This document shows positions 1 through 9,900 of a stretch of DNA of 64,000 nucleotides, piece after piece. Under the pieces are notes generated by a model, which did no database searches, was not told where the DNA came from, and saw nothing but the letters and a program-made list of their open reading frames with translations. Both the position numbers and the translations under genes were made by a program. The stretch's first letter is position 1. Each line of letters begins with the position of its first letter. The stretch is from Caecitellus pseudoparvulus (lineage: Eukaryota; Bigyra: Bicosoecida), in contig CBFFRQ010000062.1 of the NCBI GenBank assembly GCA_965644315.1, positions 124,001 to 188,000 on the forward strand. The letters run 5' to 3'.

Positions 1-410
1 GCCCGGCGAGCTGGGCCTCGTGATGCCGCCAGGCTGCTGCGACGACCCGTTGCCTGTTTCCCACGCCTCGCAGGCACGGGCTTGCCCCCTGCTTTGCGCT
101 TTGAGCCGCCGCGAGCTGGCGCCTGCCGTGTTGCTTCTGACTGCTCTGAGGTGTCATCCCCACGCCCGGCAGTGCTGGGCAGGGGCGGCTTGGACTGCAC
201 GCCGAGAGCAGTGCGGGCCTTTTTCTCTGCACTGCAGAGGGCGCCTGCTGTGAAGTCGATGTCGTCCCGGAGATCGTCAAGCGGCTGAGCAAGCAGGGGC
301 GTGCCGTTGGAGATGAGGCAATGCAGAGGTGTAGCGGCACGCACCTTCAACGTGTCGGTCAGGGTCACCAGGGATTGAGTGCACTGCTCCACCGAGTGGA
401 TGATGCGCAT
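1..410 (-). CDS. Unknown protein, 5' part only (3' end outside window)
   Basis: An open frame runs on the minus strand from an ATG at 410-408 to the window edge, about 136 codons without a stop. The first 60 or so residues look like a folded, possibly helical segment (it begins MRIIHSVEQCTQSLVTLTD). The rest is a basic, Ser/Gly-rich low-complexity tail. I do not recognise the family. The ATG was chosen because it lies 77 nt downstream of an ATTTCCGC-type octamer (487-494) like those near several other gene starts here. A CAG just upstream, after a pyrimidine-rich stretch, could instead be a 3' splice site, so an earlier exon is possible. The coding call rests on composition and an uninterrupted frame, not homology. 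Confidence 0.4.
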   Translation of the reverse strand, partial: MRIIHSVEQCTQSLVTLTDTLKVRAATPLHCLISNGTPLLAQPLDDLRDDIDFTAGALCSAEKKARTALGVQSKPPLPSTAGRGDDTSEQSEATRQAPARGGSKRKAGGKPVPARRGKQATGRRSSLAASRGPARR

Positions 411-750
411 CAAGAGTGCCTGCTCGGGGGTGGGGGAGGGGTCGTTGGCAGGTTGCTGTGCTGCTGGGTGTGTGTGTCGCTTCGCGATTTCCGCACCCGT
501 TGCTGCGCCTCGTGTGGGTCTGTGCAGGGAGAGGCAGCAGACTTGGCAGTGAAACACAAAGAGCAGTGTTTGGTAGTGCTGTACTAGCGGAAGCGCGAGC
601 ACGTTGGTGTTCACGCACTCTCCATGCTGTCCTGGAAGGCTCAACGGTCGATCTCGGGAGTTGGTGGTGTCTGAAGGCACTGGAAGCGAGCAGCACGAAA
701 GGAATAGACGGCAGCACATGGTGAGAATTCTGCATTTTGGCGGGGAGCTC
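411..750. other. Intergenic region, 340 bp
   Basis: This lies between the start of the partial minus-strand gene and the stop of the WD40 gene. It holds the octamer at 487-494. The long minus-strand frame across it has no recognisable protein and no conserved-looking segment. I see no RNA gene. Confidence 0.5.
487..494 (-). promoter_or_regulatory. ATTTCCGC/GCGGAAAT octamer upstream of a minus-strand gene
   Basis: ATTTCCGC reads on the plus strand, so GCGGAAAT reads in the direction of the downstream minus-strand gene. It sits 77 nt before that ATG. It is one of eleven exact copies in the window, most of them near gene starts or in first introns. Its role is inferred from position only. Confidence 0.35.
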
Positions 751-2221
751 TCACAAGAGGTTCGGGTCGTAGACCCACGCGATGAACAAGCCGTCCATGC
801 CGCAGGTGAGGATGGTGTCGGTGTTCACCAGCGCAGCGCCCCCGTCCCCCACCATCTGCAGCATCTTGATGTCCAAGATGGGCTTGAAGTGGCCACCCGA
901 GCCATTCCTGCCACGGCCTACCCCTGCCACGTCTTCGAAGTTCTGCAGGGACTTGAGCAGCAGCTGCCCATTGGCGTAGCCCGCCGCCAGAAACACCGCC
1001 CCGCCCGCAGCGGGTGGCGCGACGATGCCGAGCGTCTGCAGTTCAGGCAGGTGCTTGCCGGCGGCAGCGTCGAACGCCAGCACTGGCTTGGCACCTGGTC
1101 CCAGGGAGCTGAGACCCCACGCTCGCAAGGAGCCGTTCTGCCCGCCAGTGATGAGGTGCCCCGCGACGCACACACAGGCGGCCACCTTCTCCCCGTGCCC
1201 ATGCTGTTCTTGGCTCAGGGCCACCACCGGCGTCAACTGGGATGCCGGCGTCCACCCCAAGATGAGGCCGTCGTCCGCCACTGTGAAGAGGTTCTGCTCC
1301 GCCCAGGCCAGGTCCCGCACGGCGCGGGCGTGACCTTCCAGGGTCTGGCAGGCCCAGCCGGCGCCCGCGCCTGCAGCCGTTGCAGCAGCACCTGGGCTCC
1401 CTGCAGCCGCCTTCGTCCACAGCTTCACGGCGCCGCTGGCACAGGCGCTAGCCAGGACCGGCTGCCCCGCCACTGTGCCCAGGCGCAGGCGGGTGATCTG
1501 CAGCTTGTGGGAGTAGGTGGTGCCTGGCATGCACAGCACCGCAACGGGCTCTGTGATGCCCTTCGAGATGTCGAATTCGCGGATGATGCCGACGTTGACC
1601 TTGTACACGCCGCAGGGCTCGAAGCTGGCCACAAACAGGCTGGTGCCGGCCCGCTCCATGGAGGTGATGAGGCCCCCCACGGTGCTGAAGGTCGTCTGCT
1701 CCATGTTGGAGTTAAACACCTGCGTTGCGAGCGAGTGCATGCGTGAGTTGCCCTGTGCCAAGCCGCACTCCGCGACGACTCACTCGCAAGGTCGCGCCAT
1801 CTGCAGCCAGCATGGCCTGCTGCTCAGGGATGGGGACCACACACGTGAACATCTTCTGGGTGGTGTCCCGAGAAGCCGTCTTGCACTGCTTTACCTCCCT
1901 CAGGCGGATGGGCTTCCTGCAACGTCGCGTGGGCAGCGCGGCGTGTAGGCGGCGACAAAGTGAGCCACAGCAGCTGGCACGTACTTTCCGAAGCAATTCA
2001 CGCGCTGGCCTGCAGCGGGCAGGGAAGTGAGGGCGTGGAGCAACATGCAAGCTGGCCCTGCTGTGAGGTCACGCACCACCGCCTTGGTGGCCCTGCTGCC
2101 TGCCTTGGTGGCCCTGCTGCCGACCCTTCCCTCTGCGGCCGCCCTTGCCACCTCCACCTCGCTGGCCGCCACCGCCGCCACCACCTCCTCCGCCACCACC
2201 TCCAGCACCTCCAGCAAACAT
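751..2221 (-). CDS. WD40-repeat beta-propeller protein with glycine/arginine-rich N-terminus
   Basis: Four exons fit: 2221-2077, 2009-1985 (a 25-nt microexon), 1916-1784 and 1719-751. They give 423 residues with consistent phases. Residues 1-48 are poly-Gly then Gly/Arg/Gln-rich (RGG-like). The rest carries degenerate WD repeats, for example a segment ending AVKLW, a LEGHARAVRDLAW stretch, a LITGGQNGSLRAW stretch and a C-terminal DGLFIAWVYD. Repeat spacing recalls plant ZFWD proteins, but I see no CCCH zinc finger. WD propellers are scaffolds, and the RGG-like head suggests an RNA or ribonucleoprotein context; that is inference. Three introns of 64-68 nt use donors GTGCGT, GTACGT and GTGAGT. 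The N-terminal exon is the least certain part. Confidence 0.75.
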
Positions 2222-2892
2222 GGTACTTTGGGTAGGAAAGCGCGGCGATCGAAAATACTGGCGCTCTTGCCAAGCAGGCCTACGAGCCGACGAAAGAAAG
2301 GCGTGGCAGCGGAACTTGCGCAACCGATGGCAGCACCCCGAAGGCACTGCAGAGAAGCAGAGCGAGGTGCATGCGCGCTGCAGGAAAGAAAAGTACGCGG
2401 AAGGTTTAGTATTCACATGGTATTTGTGGAGGCCCGGCTAAGTGCGGCATCCAAGCTGCGATTCGGACCGGCTGGTTATTCCCCCACAGGCCTGAGTCTG
2501 ACGAAAGCATGCCCAGTCGGAGCGGCAAGAGCAGCGAGCCTGACTTGTCCAGGTGACCTGCTGCGGTGAAAGACAGAGCCTGGTGCGCTTTCAGTTGTCA
2601 TTGGCGCGGCAGGTGGAGGCTTCGGTGGGGTCATCTGTACACGGCACCTCTCTGCTCCCTCGTCGTCAGACACCGCAGCATTCAAGCGAGCGGGCAAATT
2701 AAACGAAAACCATACCATGCCCGCACATCCCTCCATCTGAAGGCTTCACTCGGTTCGCCTTTGAGTTCGTGCAAGGCGAGACAAGGCAGCTGCAGGCACA
2801 TTCAGCGGAAAGCGAGCCAGCCAACGCTTGCTTGCTCGGCACTGCGCCTGCACCCGTGGTTAAGCGAGTTTTCGTTGCCCACAAAGCACAAC
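2222..2892. other. Divergent intergenic region between WD40 gene and RPB11
   Basis: These 671 bp separate two genes that point away from each other and must hold both promoters. Short open frames occur on both strands but none looks conserved. No TATA box is convincing. I see no RNA gene or repeat. Confidence 0.5.
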
Positions 2893-3471
2893 ATGAACGC
2901 CCCAGACAGGGTTGAGGTGCTCACTGCGCCTGAGGGGGAGAAACAGTGCGGCTGCTGGGTGCGGAAATCGCCAACGACGCCAGCTCACGGCCGAGTGTCC
3001 GCCCGCCGCGCAGAGTTGTCATGAAGCTGGACGAGAAGATGACGAACGCGGCAACCTTCACACTGAAGCGCGAAGACCACACCCTGGGAAACCTGTTACG
3101 AACGTGCGTCGTGTGACTGGTCCTGACTCCGCCGCCAGGCTGATTTCACACACACCCTCTCCGTGACCTTTTCCCTTGCCCAGGCAATTGCTGCGTGACC
3201 CCCAGGTGCATTTCTCAGGCTACTTGCACCCACATCCCTTGGACCATGACATTATCCTGAAGGTGCAGACGACGTCGCACTCCAGGCCAGCCGAGGCAGT
3301 GGCTCGATCAGCCATGCAGCTGCAAGGCGTCTATGCGCAAATGCTGCGGTGCATGCGCGAGCATGTGTGAGTGGTGCCATTGCATGCTCGCAGCGTCTCA
3401 GTAGTGCATTTGCGCGTGTCGCACCCCGCAGGGCGAGCCAGGCATTCGGCGGCGACGAAGGGTTGGAGTGA
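2893..3471 (+). CDS. RPB11: RNA polymerase II subunit RPB11
   Basis: This is the small subunit that pairs with RPB3 in the assembly platform of RNA polymerase II in the nucleus. Exons 2893-2945, 3014-3103, 3184-3366 and 3432-3471 give 121 residues, against about 117 in human. It starts MNAP like the animal protein. Exon 2 carries the conserved REDHTLGNLLR segment, and exon 3 carries QLLRDPQV, the HPHPLDHDIILKVQTT segment typical of the family, and the C-terminal helix. Without the first exon the protein would lack the conserved N-terminal strand. Without the last splice it would stop early, at a TGA inside the GTGAGT donor. Introns are 65-80 nt. Intron 1 contains an ATTTCCGC-type octamer (2961-2968). 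Confidence 0.9.
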
Positions 3472-3569
3472 TGCCGGGAGCTGTCCCTGGCGCTGACCAA
3501 GCTTGGGATGCGATGACTCCACACACAGGGACCTTGGCAGCAGCTGCAGCTGCACGGCTCAGGGCATGC

Positions 3570-4030
3570 TCATCGTTTGATGACGAACGAGGCCGCAGGA
3601 GGTGCGGTTGCCGGCTCGGGCTCAGAAAACTCGGCCCGCTCAATGACACTTCGCTTGGAACCCACGTTCTCCAACCAGTCCTTCATGGACTCCACACTCT
3701 CCGCGCTCCCCACCACTTCGCCGATCACTGTCTTGTGCGCTGTGTTCTGCACCTGCACATGTGGGAGCAAAGCTTGGCGTTTCGTGTGCGAAACGCGACA
3801 GGGAAGTTTCCCCCTCCTTACCCAACCACTGAGACCCAGCTCGTCAGCGAAAAGCTTGGTGTTCTTTCTGAAAAACACTCCCTGGAAAGGGGGTACGATT
3901 GGAGGCACGTTGCATGAGTGAGCACGGGGAGGGTGCCAAGCTGGCTCACCTGCACTTTGCCAAACACCTCGAAGGCCACCTTCACAGCCGCGGCACTGCC
4001 AGCCGCCTTACCAGACGTTGAGCTTGCCAT
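3570..4030 (-). CDS. Acylphosphatase
   Basis: This small enzyme hydrolyses acyl phosphates such as 1,3-bisphosphoglycerate and carbamoyl phosphate. Exons 4030-3950, 3881-3822 and 3752-3570 give 107 residues, near the usual 90-100. The signature is complete after splicing: FGKVQGVFFR supplies the phosphate loop with its catalytic Arg. LGLSGWVQNT joins exons 2 and 3 and includes the catalytic Asn. The later SMKDWLENVGS matches the second helix. A polar tail ends ASFVIKR. Introns are 68-69 nt with GTGAGC and GTAAGG donors. The start lies only 63 bp beyond the stop of the next minus-strand gene. The molecule is probably cytosolic, since no targeting peptide is evident. Confidence 0.9.
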
Positions 4031-4093
4031 GTTGTGAGTACCATCTAGCTACACACTGCATTTGTGCGCCCACCTGCCATGTCGCTCGCGGTG

Positions 4094-5134
4094 CTATTCA
4101 ATGGTGCTAAGGGATGTGGCCTGGCTGGACGGCAGCTCAGCAAGTGTCTTTGCCCGCCCCCCCCCCAGCGGCACGCTCCACATGCCGGCCAGGGTCACGC
4201 CAATAGCCTGCAAGTTCTCAGCAGTACAGCAGAAGGAGCTGCGCGCCTGCGCCTCGCCACTCTGCGCCAACACTGCAGGGGTGCCGGAGGGGGGTGCCGG
4301 GCACAACGGGTCCCCTTTCCGGGAGCAGCCAGCCCAGGAGGCCGGCACAGCTTCCGCCTTGTCACTGTTGCTTTCCTCTGAACACACGAAGCCAAGGGCA
4401 GCCTGTGTGGGAGGGCGGTGTGCAGGTGCAGTGCACTGGGAGCGCAGGCTTGCGGGAACACGTACAATGCCAGCGGAGCCACACTCGGGGTGCGCACAGA
4501 CGCAGCGCAAGTCCAAGAAATCCTGTGCAGAAATGCCTTTGATCCACGAGGCAGCGCCCTCCTCTTGCTCCCCGTGAACCCGTGTTGGGGCCCTGGAAAC
4601 CTCGCCTTCAGAGGCTGTGGACAGCATCACAGTCTCACGAAAGCACACCCGGCAGAGCGGCACGACTTTGTGAATGGCCCCGGGCGTGCCGCAAGTGTCA
4701 CAATGCGCTCTTAGGAGGGCGTTGTCCCCGAATCCACCCCTGAGCACCGAGTCAGGCACGGCAGAGATGCCAATGTGCAGCAATGCGCCAGAGCCGACGC
4801 CAGCGTTTCGCAGGGAAACGTCATCCTCCACCCTCTCGCCATCAAACACAACACTCAGCCGGCAAGCGGACACATGTGTTAAGGGCTGCATAGAAAGAGT
4901 TGAGAGAATGTTGAATCACATAGGATGACAGAGACCCTGCGCTTCACGCACCGCTGCAGCTTGCAGGTGACTGGCGAGTGTGGTCGGCGTGGTGCTGCTG
5001 GGCACGGTCAACTCCACTACCTGCCCAGTGTGCAGGAGGCAGTGCACTGTCAACTGCTCGACATCACTGGGATCACCTGACGTAGCCTTGCTGGCACTTT
5101 CAATACCTAGAAGGCCGTCAAGGACCGACGCCAT
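4094..5134 (-). CDS. Ubiquitin-like domain protein with a parkin RING0-like cysteine region
   Basis: Exons 5134-4952 and 4885-4094 give 324 residues. Residues about 27-102 form a ubiquitin-like fold split by the 66-nt intron (LTVHCLLHTGQVVELTV, then LSVVFDGERVEDD and GALLHI). A cysteine region follows: CDTC at 123-126, CRVC at 139-142, then CVCAHPEC at 189-196 and a later FVCS. Order and spacing recall the UBL-RING0 part of parkin, including the RETVML segment after the second pair. No RING1, IBR or RING2 follows, so an E3 ligase activity of the RBR type is not supported. The last 90 residues are low in recognisable features. The ATG at 5134 is chosen because the UBL begins soon after. An open frame continues upstream and a good 3' splice site precedes it near 5200, so a short earlier exon may exist. 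Confidence 0.65.
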
Positions 5135-5673
5135 GCTGGCCAGCTGAGCGGCGTTTACTTGGGTTGCCTGCCTTGCCTGTCCACCGCCGGTCAGCGCCTG
5201 ACACACAGTAAAAGAAGAACTGCAGCCTGAGAGTCGCAAGTGAAGCTCAACGGCACACCAAGTGCGGCCAACATGATGGGGGGTTGGTTTTGTCTCAAGG
5301 CTGGCTTTCAGACAACAAGGTCTAGTTGATTGTGCTCTGCGTGTGTCTGTGACAGTGAGGAACTTCAATACCGACCCTTTCGCTGCCAGAAGATGCAAGT
5401 CAAGTTCGTGTACAGGAAAGATACACTTCGAACTTCCCCTCCGTGCCGTGGTTGTCAGTGCTCAGCCTGCTTGTCGCAGGCTTGCGTTTCGCAGTGAAAC
5501 TCTCTGATGCCACCCCACGCGAATCTCCTTCCCAGACAAATCCAGAATGAATTAAATACACTGCATTTGTGTCCGGATTGAGTCAGTCTGGGGATGCGTG
5601 TATGGATCGGCTGTGAAACCCCCTCCTTTGCTTTCTCACAGCGGCCCTCCGTGAAGCAGCACCAGTTGGGCGC
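5135..5673. other. Divergent intergenic region, about 540 bp
   Basis: This lies between the UBL/RING0-like gene (minus) and the carrier gene (plus). It is AT-richer around 5400-5590. It contains an imperfect inverted repeat near 5402-5434 (AAGTTCG arms). A TTTACTGTGTGTCAG sequence on the minus strand near 5200 may be the 3' splice site of an upstream exon. I see no other gene. Confidence 0.45.
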
Positions 5674-6606
5674 ATGTCTCGACGGGACGCGGGGGCTTCT
5701 GCTTCTGCCAGGGAAGCCCTGGTGTCATTCCTCTGCCACGGGGCGGCTACATATGCCTCCAACCCACTGCATGTCATCCGTACCCGTGTGCAGGCGGGCC
5801 TGTTGCCCGCCCGCCGAGCTGTGAGCCTCGCTACCCTTCGCAGCCTTCGTGCTGAGGGCGCCCTGTTTGCTGGTGCCGCCCCAAACACGCTGCAGCTGGC
5901 CGTGAGCGCCTCTGTGCGCCTGGGCATGTTTCCCTCTTGCCGTGCGTGGCTGTGCAGCTCGACGGGTGCCTCCCAGTCGCTGGGCACGGTGCTGGCTGCG
6001 TCGCTGACGGGGGCCGTAGCAGGCGGAGTCATTGCGCCCTTCGCGGCGCTCAAGGCGGAGCTCCACGCTGCAAAGCCACAACAAGGCAGACAAATGAGTT
6101 GGCGTGTGGGGCTAGCTGCGCTGTCTGCGGCTGCTCGGCGCATGACGGCGCTGGAGGTTGGCACGATGGTGTGGCGGGGGGCCATCTTGAATACGGTGCA
6201 AATCACGTCCCTGGCTGCACCCACAGCCTGGGCGCTGCAAGCATGTGTGCAAGCCAATGATGGGGCTGCACCTACTCTTTCCCAGGCACTGGCGAGCTAC
6301 GCCTTTGCTGCTGTGCTGTCTGGCGCGGTGGTTGCGGCTGTGACCACGCCCTTGGACTTGGTGGCCACCCGTGCCTTCCTGGCGCACTCAGGCACAGGGA
6401 GCCGCTTGGATGAGCTGCACAGGGACAGCGGCTGGTTTGGGCGACTGCGCACAGCGCTCGGTCCGTTGCGCATGGCGCTGCGGCATGGCGGTGAGGCGCG
6501 TGCCGCATTTCCGTCCAGCTTGGTGGCTGTGACTGTGAACCAGTTCCTGTCCATGATGCTTTGGCAGTCCTGTAGGCTGCTCCTGCTGGAAGAGAGCAGC
6601 TTGTAG
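5674..6606 (+). CDS. Mitochondrial carrier (SLC25) family protein
   Basis: An uninterrupted 310-residue protein of the length typical for this family. It shows the three-fold carrier repeat: each odd helix ends in a degenerate P-x-[DE]-x-x-[KR] signature, seen as NPLHVIRTR (about residue 30), APFAALKAE (about 124) and TPLDLVATR (about 226). The two flanking hydrophobic helices per repeat are visible. Such proteins exchange metabolites across the mitochondrial inner membrane. The signatures are weak: the acidic residue is missing in repeats 1 and 2, so salt-bridge gates may be altered, and I cannot name the substrate. There is no intron. An ATG precedes a Ser/Ala-rich leader of about 12 residues. 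Confidence 0.8.
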   Translation: MSRRDAGASASAREALVSFLCHGAATYASNPLHVIRTRVQAGLLPARRAVSLATLRSLRAEGALFAGAAPNTLQLAVSASVRLGMFPSCRAWLCSSTGASQSLGTVLAASLTGAVAGGVIAPFAALKAELHAAKPQQGRQMSWRVGLAALSAAARRMTALEVGTMVWRGAILNTVQITSLAAPTAWALQACVQANDGAAPTLSQALASYAFAAVLSGAVVAAVTTPLDLVATRAFLAHSGTGSRLDELHRDSGWFGRLRTALGPLRMALRHGGEARAAFPSSLVAVTVNQFLSMMLWQSCRLLLLEESSL

Positions 6607-6935
6607 GCGCTGCCTAGCCATGCCTTGTCACCTGCTCATTTGCTCGACCGCGTGTTGCAGCGCAGCACCGCACCTCGCCACATTGGAAGGGCGAGCGCAA
6701 AACTTCCACAAATGCACGTTCCATGGGGAGCGATCTTGTTCAGCGAGGAGTCCTCCCCAAGCAGGTCAATTGCTGGCCACTCGACGAAGGTCACGTGCCT
6801 GCACCTGGCAAGTTGCTGCAAGCCACACAGCAGCAGGTGCTGCTGCCACGCTCAGGCGTTGTGCACTCCCCGCGGCATTTGCCAGCTCTGCCGCGCGATT
6901 GGTGCGGGTGGCATGTTTGAGAGACGTACAGCAAG
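6607..6935. other. Intergenic region, 329 bp
   Basis: This lies between the carrier stop and the channel start, both on plus. Overlapping short frames occur on both strands without recognisable content. It presumably holds the 3' end of one gene and the promoter of the next. Confidence 0.5.
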
Positions 6936-9900
6936 ATGGCCGATCAGGTTGGAGAGTTGCCTGCTGCACGGCGGCCTGATTTGAACGGGCAGCGTGCAAT
7001 GCGCCTGGCTCGAATGTCCATCATGGGGGGTGTTGCGCTGGGCCCGTCTACCGGGCGCCACGGCAGCGTGTCAGGCCGCTCACCCAGCATGCAGGGGCGC
7101 AGGCGAGGGCAGGGTCGACAAGCCTCTCGTTCCTATGCAGACCTGCGTCAGTCTGGCGTGGGGCAGCCCGTGGGGGACGGGCCTGCGGTTGGCTCAGCTG
7201 CTTGGGCCCAGCAGATCACAGCCGAGGCTGCCCGCGCAGGAGGGGACAACATCTGGACAGGAAGGGTGGGAGACGGGGAATCCAAGCTAGGTCCAGCTCC
7301 CTCACTTCCCTCGCCGCCTGGCTCCGAGGCAGAGCGAGCAGGCGGCTCGCCGAGTCGAGGTGTGCGCACAGGCCGCAAGCGACGCAGCTTCACGGTGGGA
7401 GCGCACCATCGCCCTCGCGGCACGGGCGCCTTTGCCAGGGAAGAGGAGGGCGGGGACGAAGAAGACTGGGCTTCTGAGGCAGACTCTGCCCCTCGGCACC
7501 CCGTTGCAGGCGGTCAGCGTGATGAAGCTGCAGGCGCGGAAGATGGGCCTGGTGCTCCCCGCGTGGCTTTTGCACGCCGCGAGGAGGCCCAGGCACACAC
7601 GCCTCACGCAGCTGGCACAGATCGCGACGACGGCCATGTTGCAGGCGAAGCAGGTGGAGTTGGGCGCAGAGTGCACCTGCTCATGACGAGGGGCTCGGCT
7701 GGCAGCAGCAGCGAGGAGGAAGGTGGGCGGGGTGCAGGCCTCGCGAGCCGGGGAGACTTGGGTCGCAGCACGCGGGCAGTGCCCCGCCGCTCTGGCACGC
7801 ACCAGGCTGAGCTGGATGGCCTGCCGGGTCCGGGGGGCGGCGGTGTCCAGGCGGATGGGGGGGACCCTCTGGACCCCCCCTCGCCCTTCGCCGGCGAGCC
7901 CGCCAGCAACCCCCTCCTGGGCGCGAAGGGGGAAGCGTCCCACACAGACCCCAGCACGGCAACGCGAGTCACCTTTGCCCCCGACACGTGCGGCGCCAGT
8001 GACTCGGCAGAGGAGGAGGACGGACCGCAGGTCCGCAAGGCCGCCCGGGCGCGCTCCTCCAGCTCCCGACGGGGGGACCTGGCGCAGAAGCTGCTGCGGC
8101 AGTCAGGCATGCAGGCAGGGCTGGACGAGGCGGCGTCGTTCGCGCGTGCCGAGGCGCTGCAGCGGCAGCGGTGCCTGCTGCACCCTCGAGGGCGCATCAA
8201 GAACGCGTGGGACGTCATCATGCTCACCCCCATCATTTACACAGCCATCCTCATGCCCTTCACCCTGTGCTTCGAAGTCACAGACGCGGTGTGGACTGTC
8301 CTGGACAACGTGCGTTTCTGCCCGCCGCCGCTGCGCTGCCCGCTCCACCGCACGCCATTTCCGCCCGCTCTCCCTCCCGTTGCAGATTGCCTGGGGCATG
8401 TTCATCGCCGATATGATCATCATCTTCAACACTGCCATCGAGGACAAGCGCACAGGCATCCTCATCGTGGACCGCAAGTCCATTGCCCTCGCCTACGTTT
8501 CCAGTTGGTTCTTCGTGGACCTCGTCTCCATCCTGCCTTGGTCGTACCTGCAGGAAGGCGGCGGCTCCGAAGCAGGGCAGTCCGCGGGGCGCCTCGCACG
8601 CATTTTTCGACTGCCCCGCGCGCTGCGTGTGCTGCGCGTCTTCAAGCTGGGCCAGATCGTGAACAACGTCCCCGCGCTCAAGGCTGCGTGGCAGTCGCTG
8701 CAGGACACGTTTTTGTCCCTGCCAGCTGTCATGGTCGTCATGCGGTCGCTCATCGTCGCGGCCCTCATCACGCACTGGCTGGGCTGCGTGTGGCACTTCC
8801 TGGGCACGCTGTCGTCCCCCAGCGGCAACCTGTCTGAGCTGGACGACGACAACTGGCTGGTTGAGTTCGAGCTGGCAGACGGCACGGTGTGGCAGCGGTA
8901 CGGTGCGGCCATTTACTGGGCCGTCGCCACCATGACATCGGTGGGGTACGGTGACATTTCCGCGGTGAACTTGGTGGAGCGCTGGTACAGCATCATCGTC
9001 ATGGTGGTGGGGCTCATCGGCGGCGGCATCATCGTGGCCGACATCCTCGCCATCATGTCCACGCTGCACAACACCTCCCAGAAGCAGCGCGCGAGGCGGG
9101 AGGGGCTCATGCAGCTGCTGCGCTCCGCTGCACCCCCTCGCGACCTGCGCCGCAAGCTCATGCAGTGGCTGGAAGACTCCAACCGCTCAGCCAGCGAGGC
9201 CTCTGACGTCATGCCCCTGCTCCCAGTGGACTTGCGCCGCGGCATGGTGGCACACATGAACAAGCCCCTCATCGAGCGCATCCACCTCCTGCGCAACATC
9301 GCCGCGGAGGGCTCGGAGGATGCGACGGAGAGTGACGCGCTGGCGGCGCAGCGAGGGCCCTTGACCCGTGAGCGCTTGCGCATTTCCCGCGGCGCTGCGG
9401 CTGTCGCTGATGTCGTGTGGAAGCTGCAGCGCATGAGCATGGAGGCAGGGGCCCAGGTGTACTTGGAGGGCACCAGCGTCACAGGCATGTACTTCTTGTT
9501 TTCAGGGCAGGTGCAGCTGGTGCGCAATGGTGCGCCGGTTATGCAGTTTGAAGAGGGCGGTTTTTTCGGGGAAATCGAGAGCTGTGGCTTCTTCCCGCAG
9601 TATCAAACGACGGCGACGGTGCTGTCGCCTTTCGTGGAGGTGTTCTTCTTGGCCAAGGGGGACTTGGAGATCCTGGCGCAGCGCCACTCGGCGTTGTTTG
9701 GCGTGCCGTTGAAGTCTGTCGCCATCATTCGCATCGAGGAGCTGGGCTTGGACTTGGCGGATGGCGACTCGGAGGCGGTGGATCGGTTCATGCAGGAGGG
9801 GGCTGAGGATGAGTCTGGTTCGGAATCCTCCTCCTCTGGCCGTTCCAGTGACGGCACGCCGTCCAACCTGCGCCGGCACAACTCCAGCTCCAGCTCAGAT

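Noticed and set aside
4053-5571. A 14-bp word, ACACTGCATTTGTG, present at 4053 and at 5558
   Set aside because: Several chance pairs of 14-mers are expected in 64 kb, and the two copies have no common position relative to genes.
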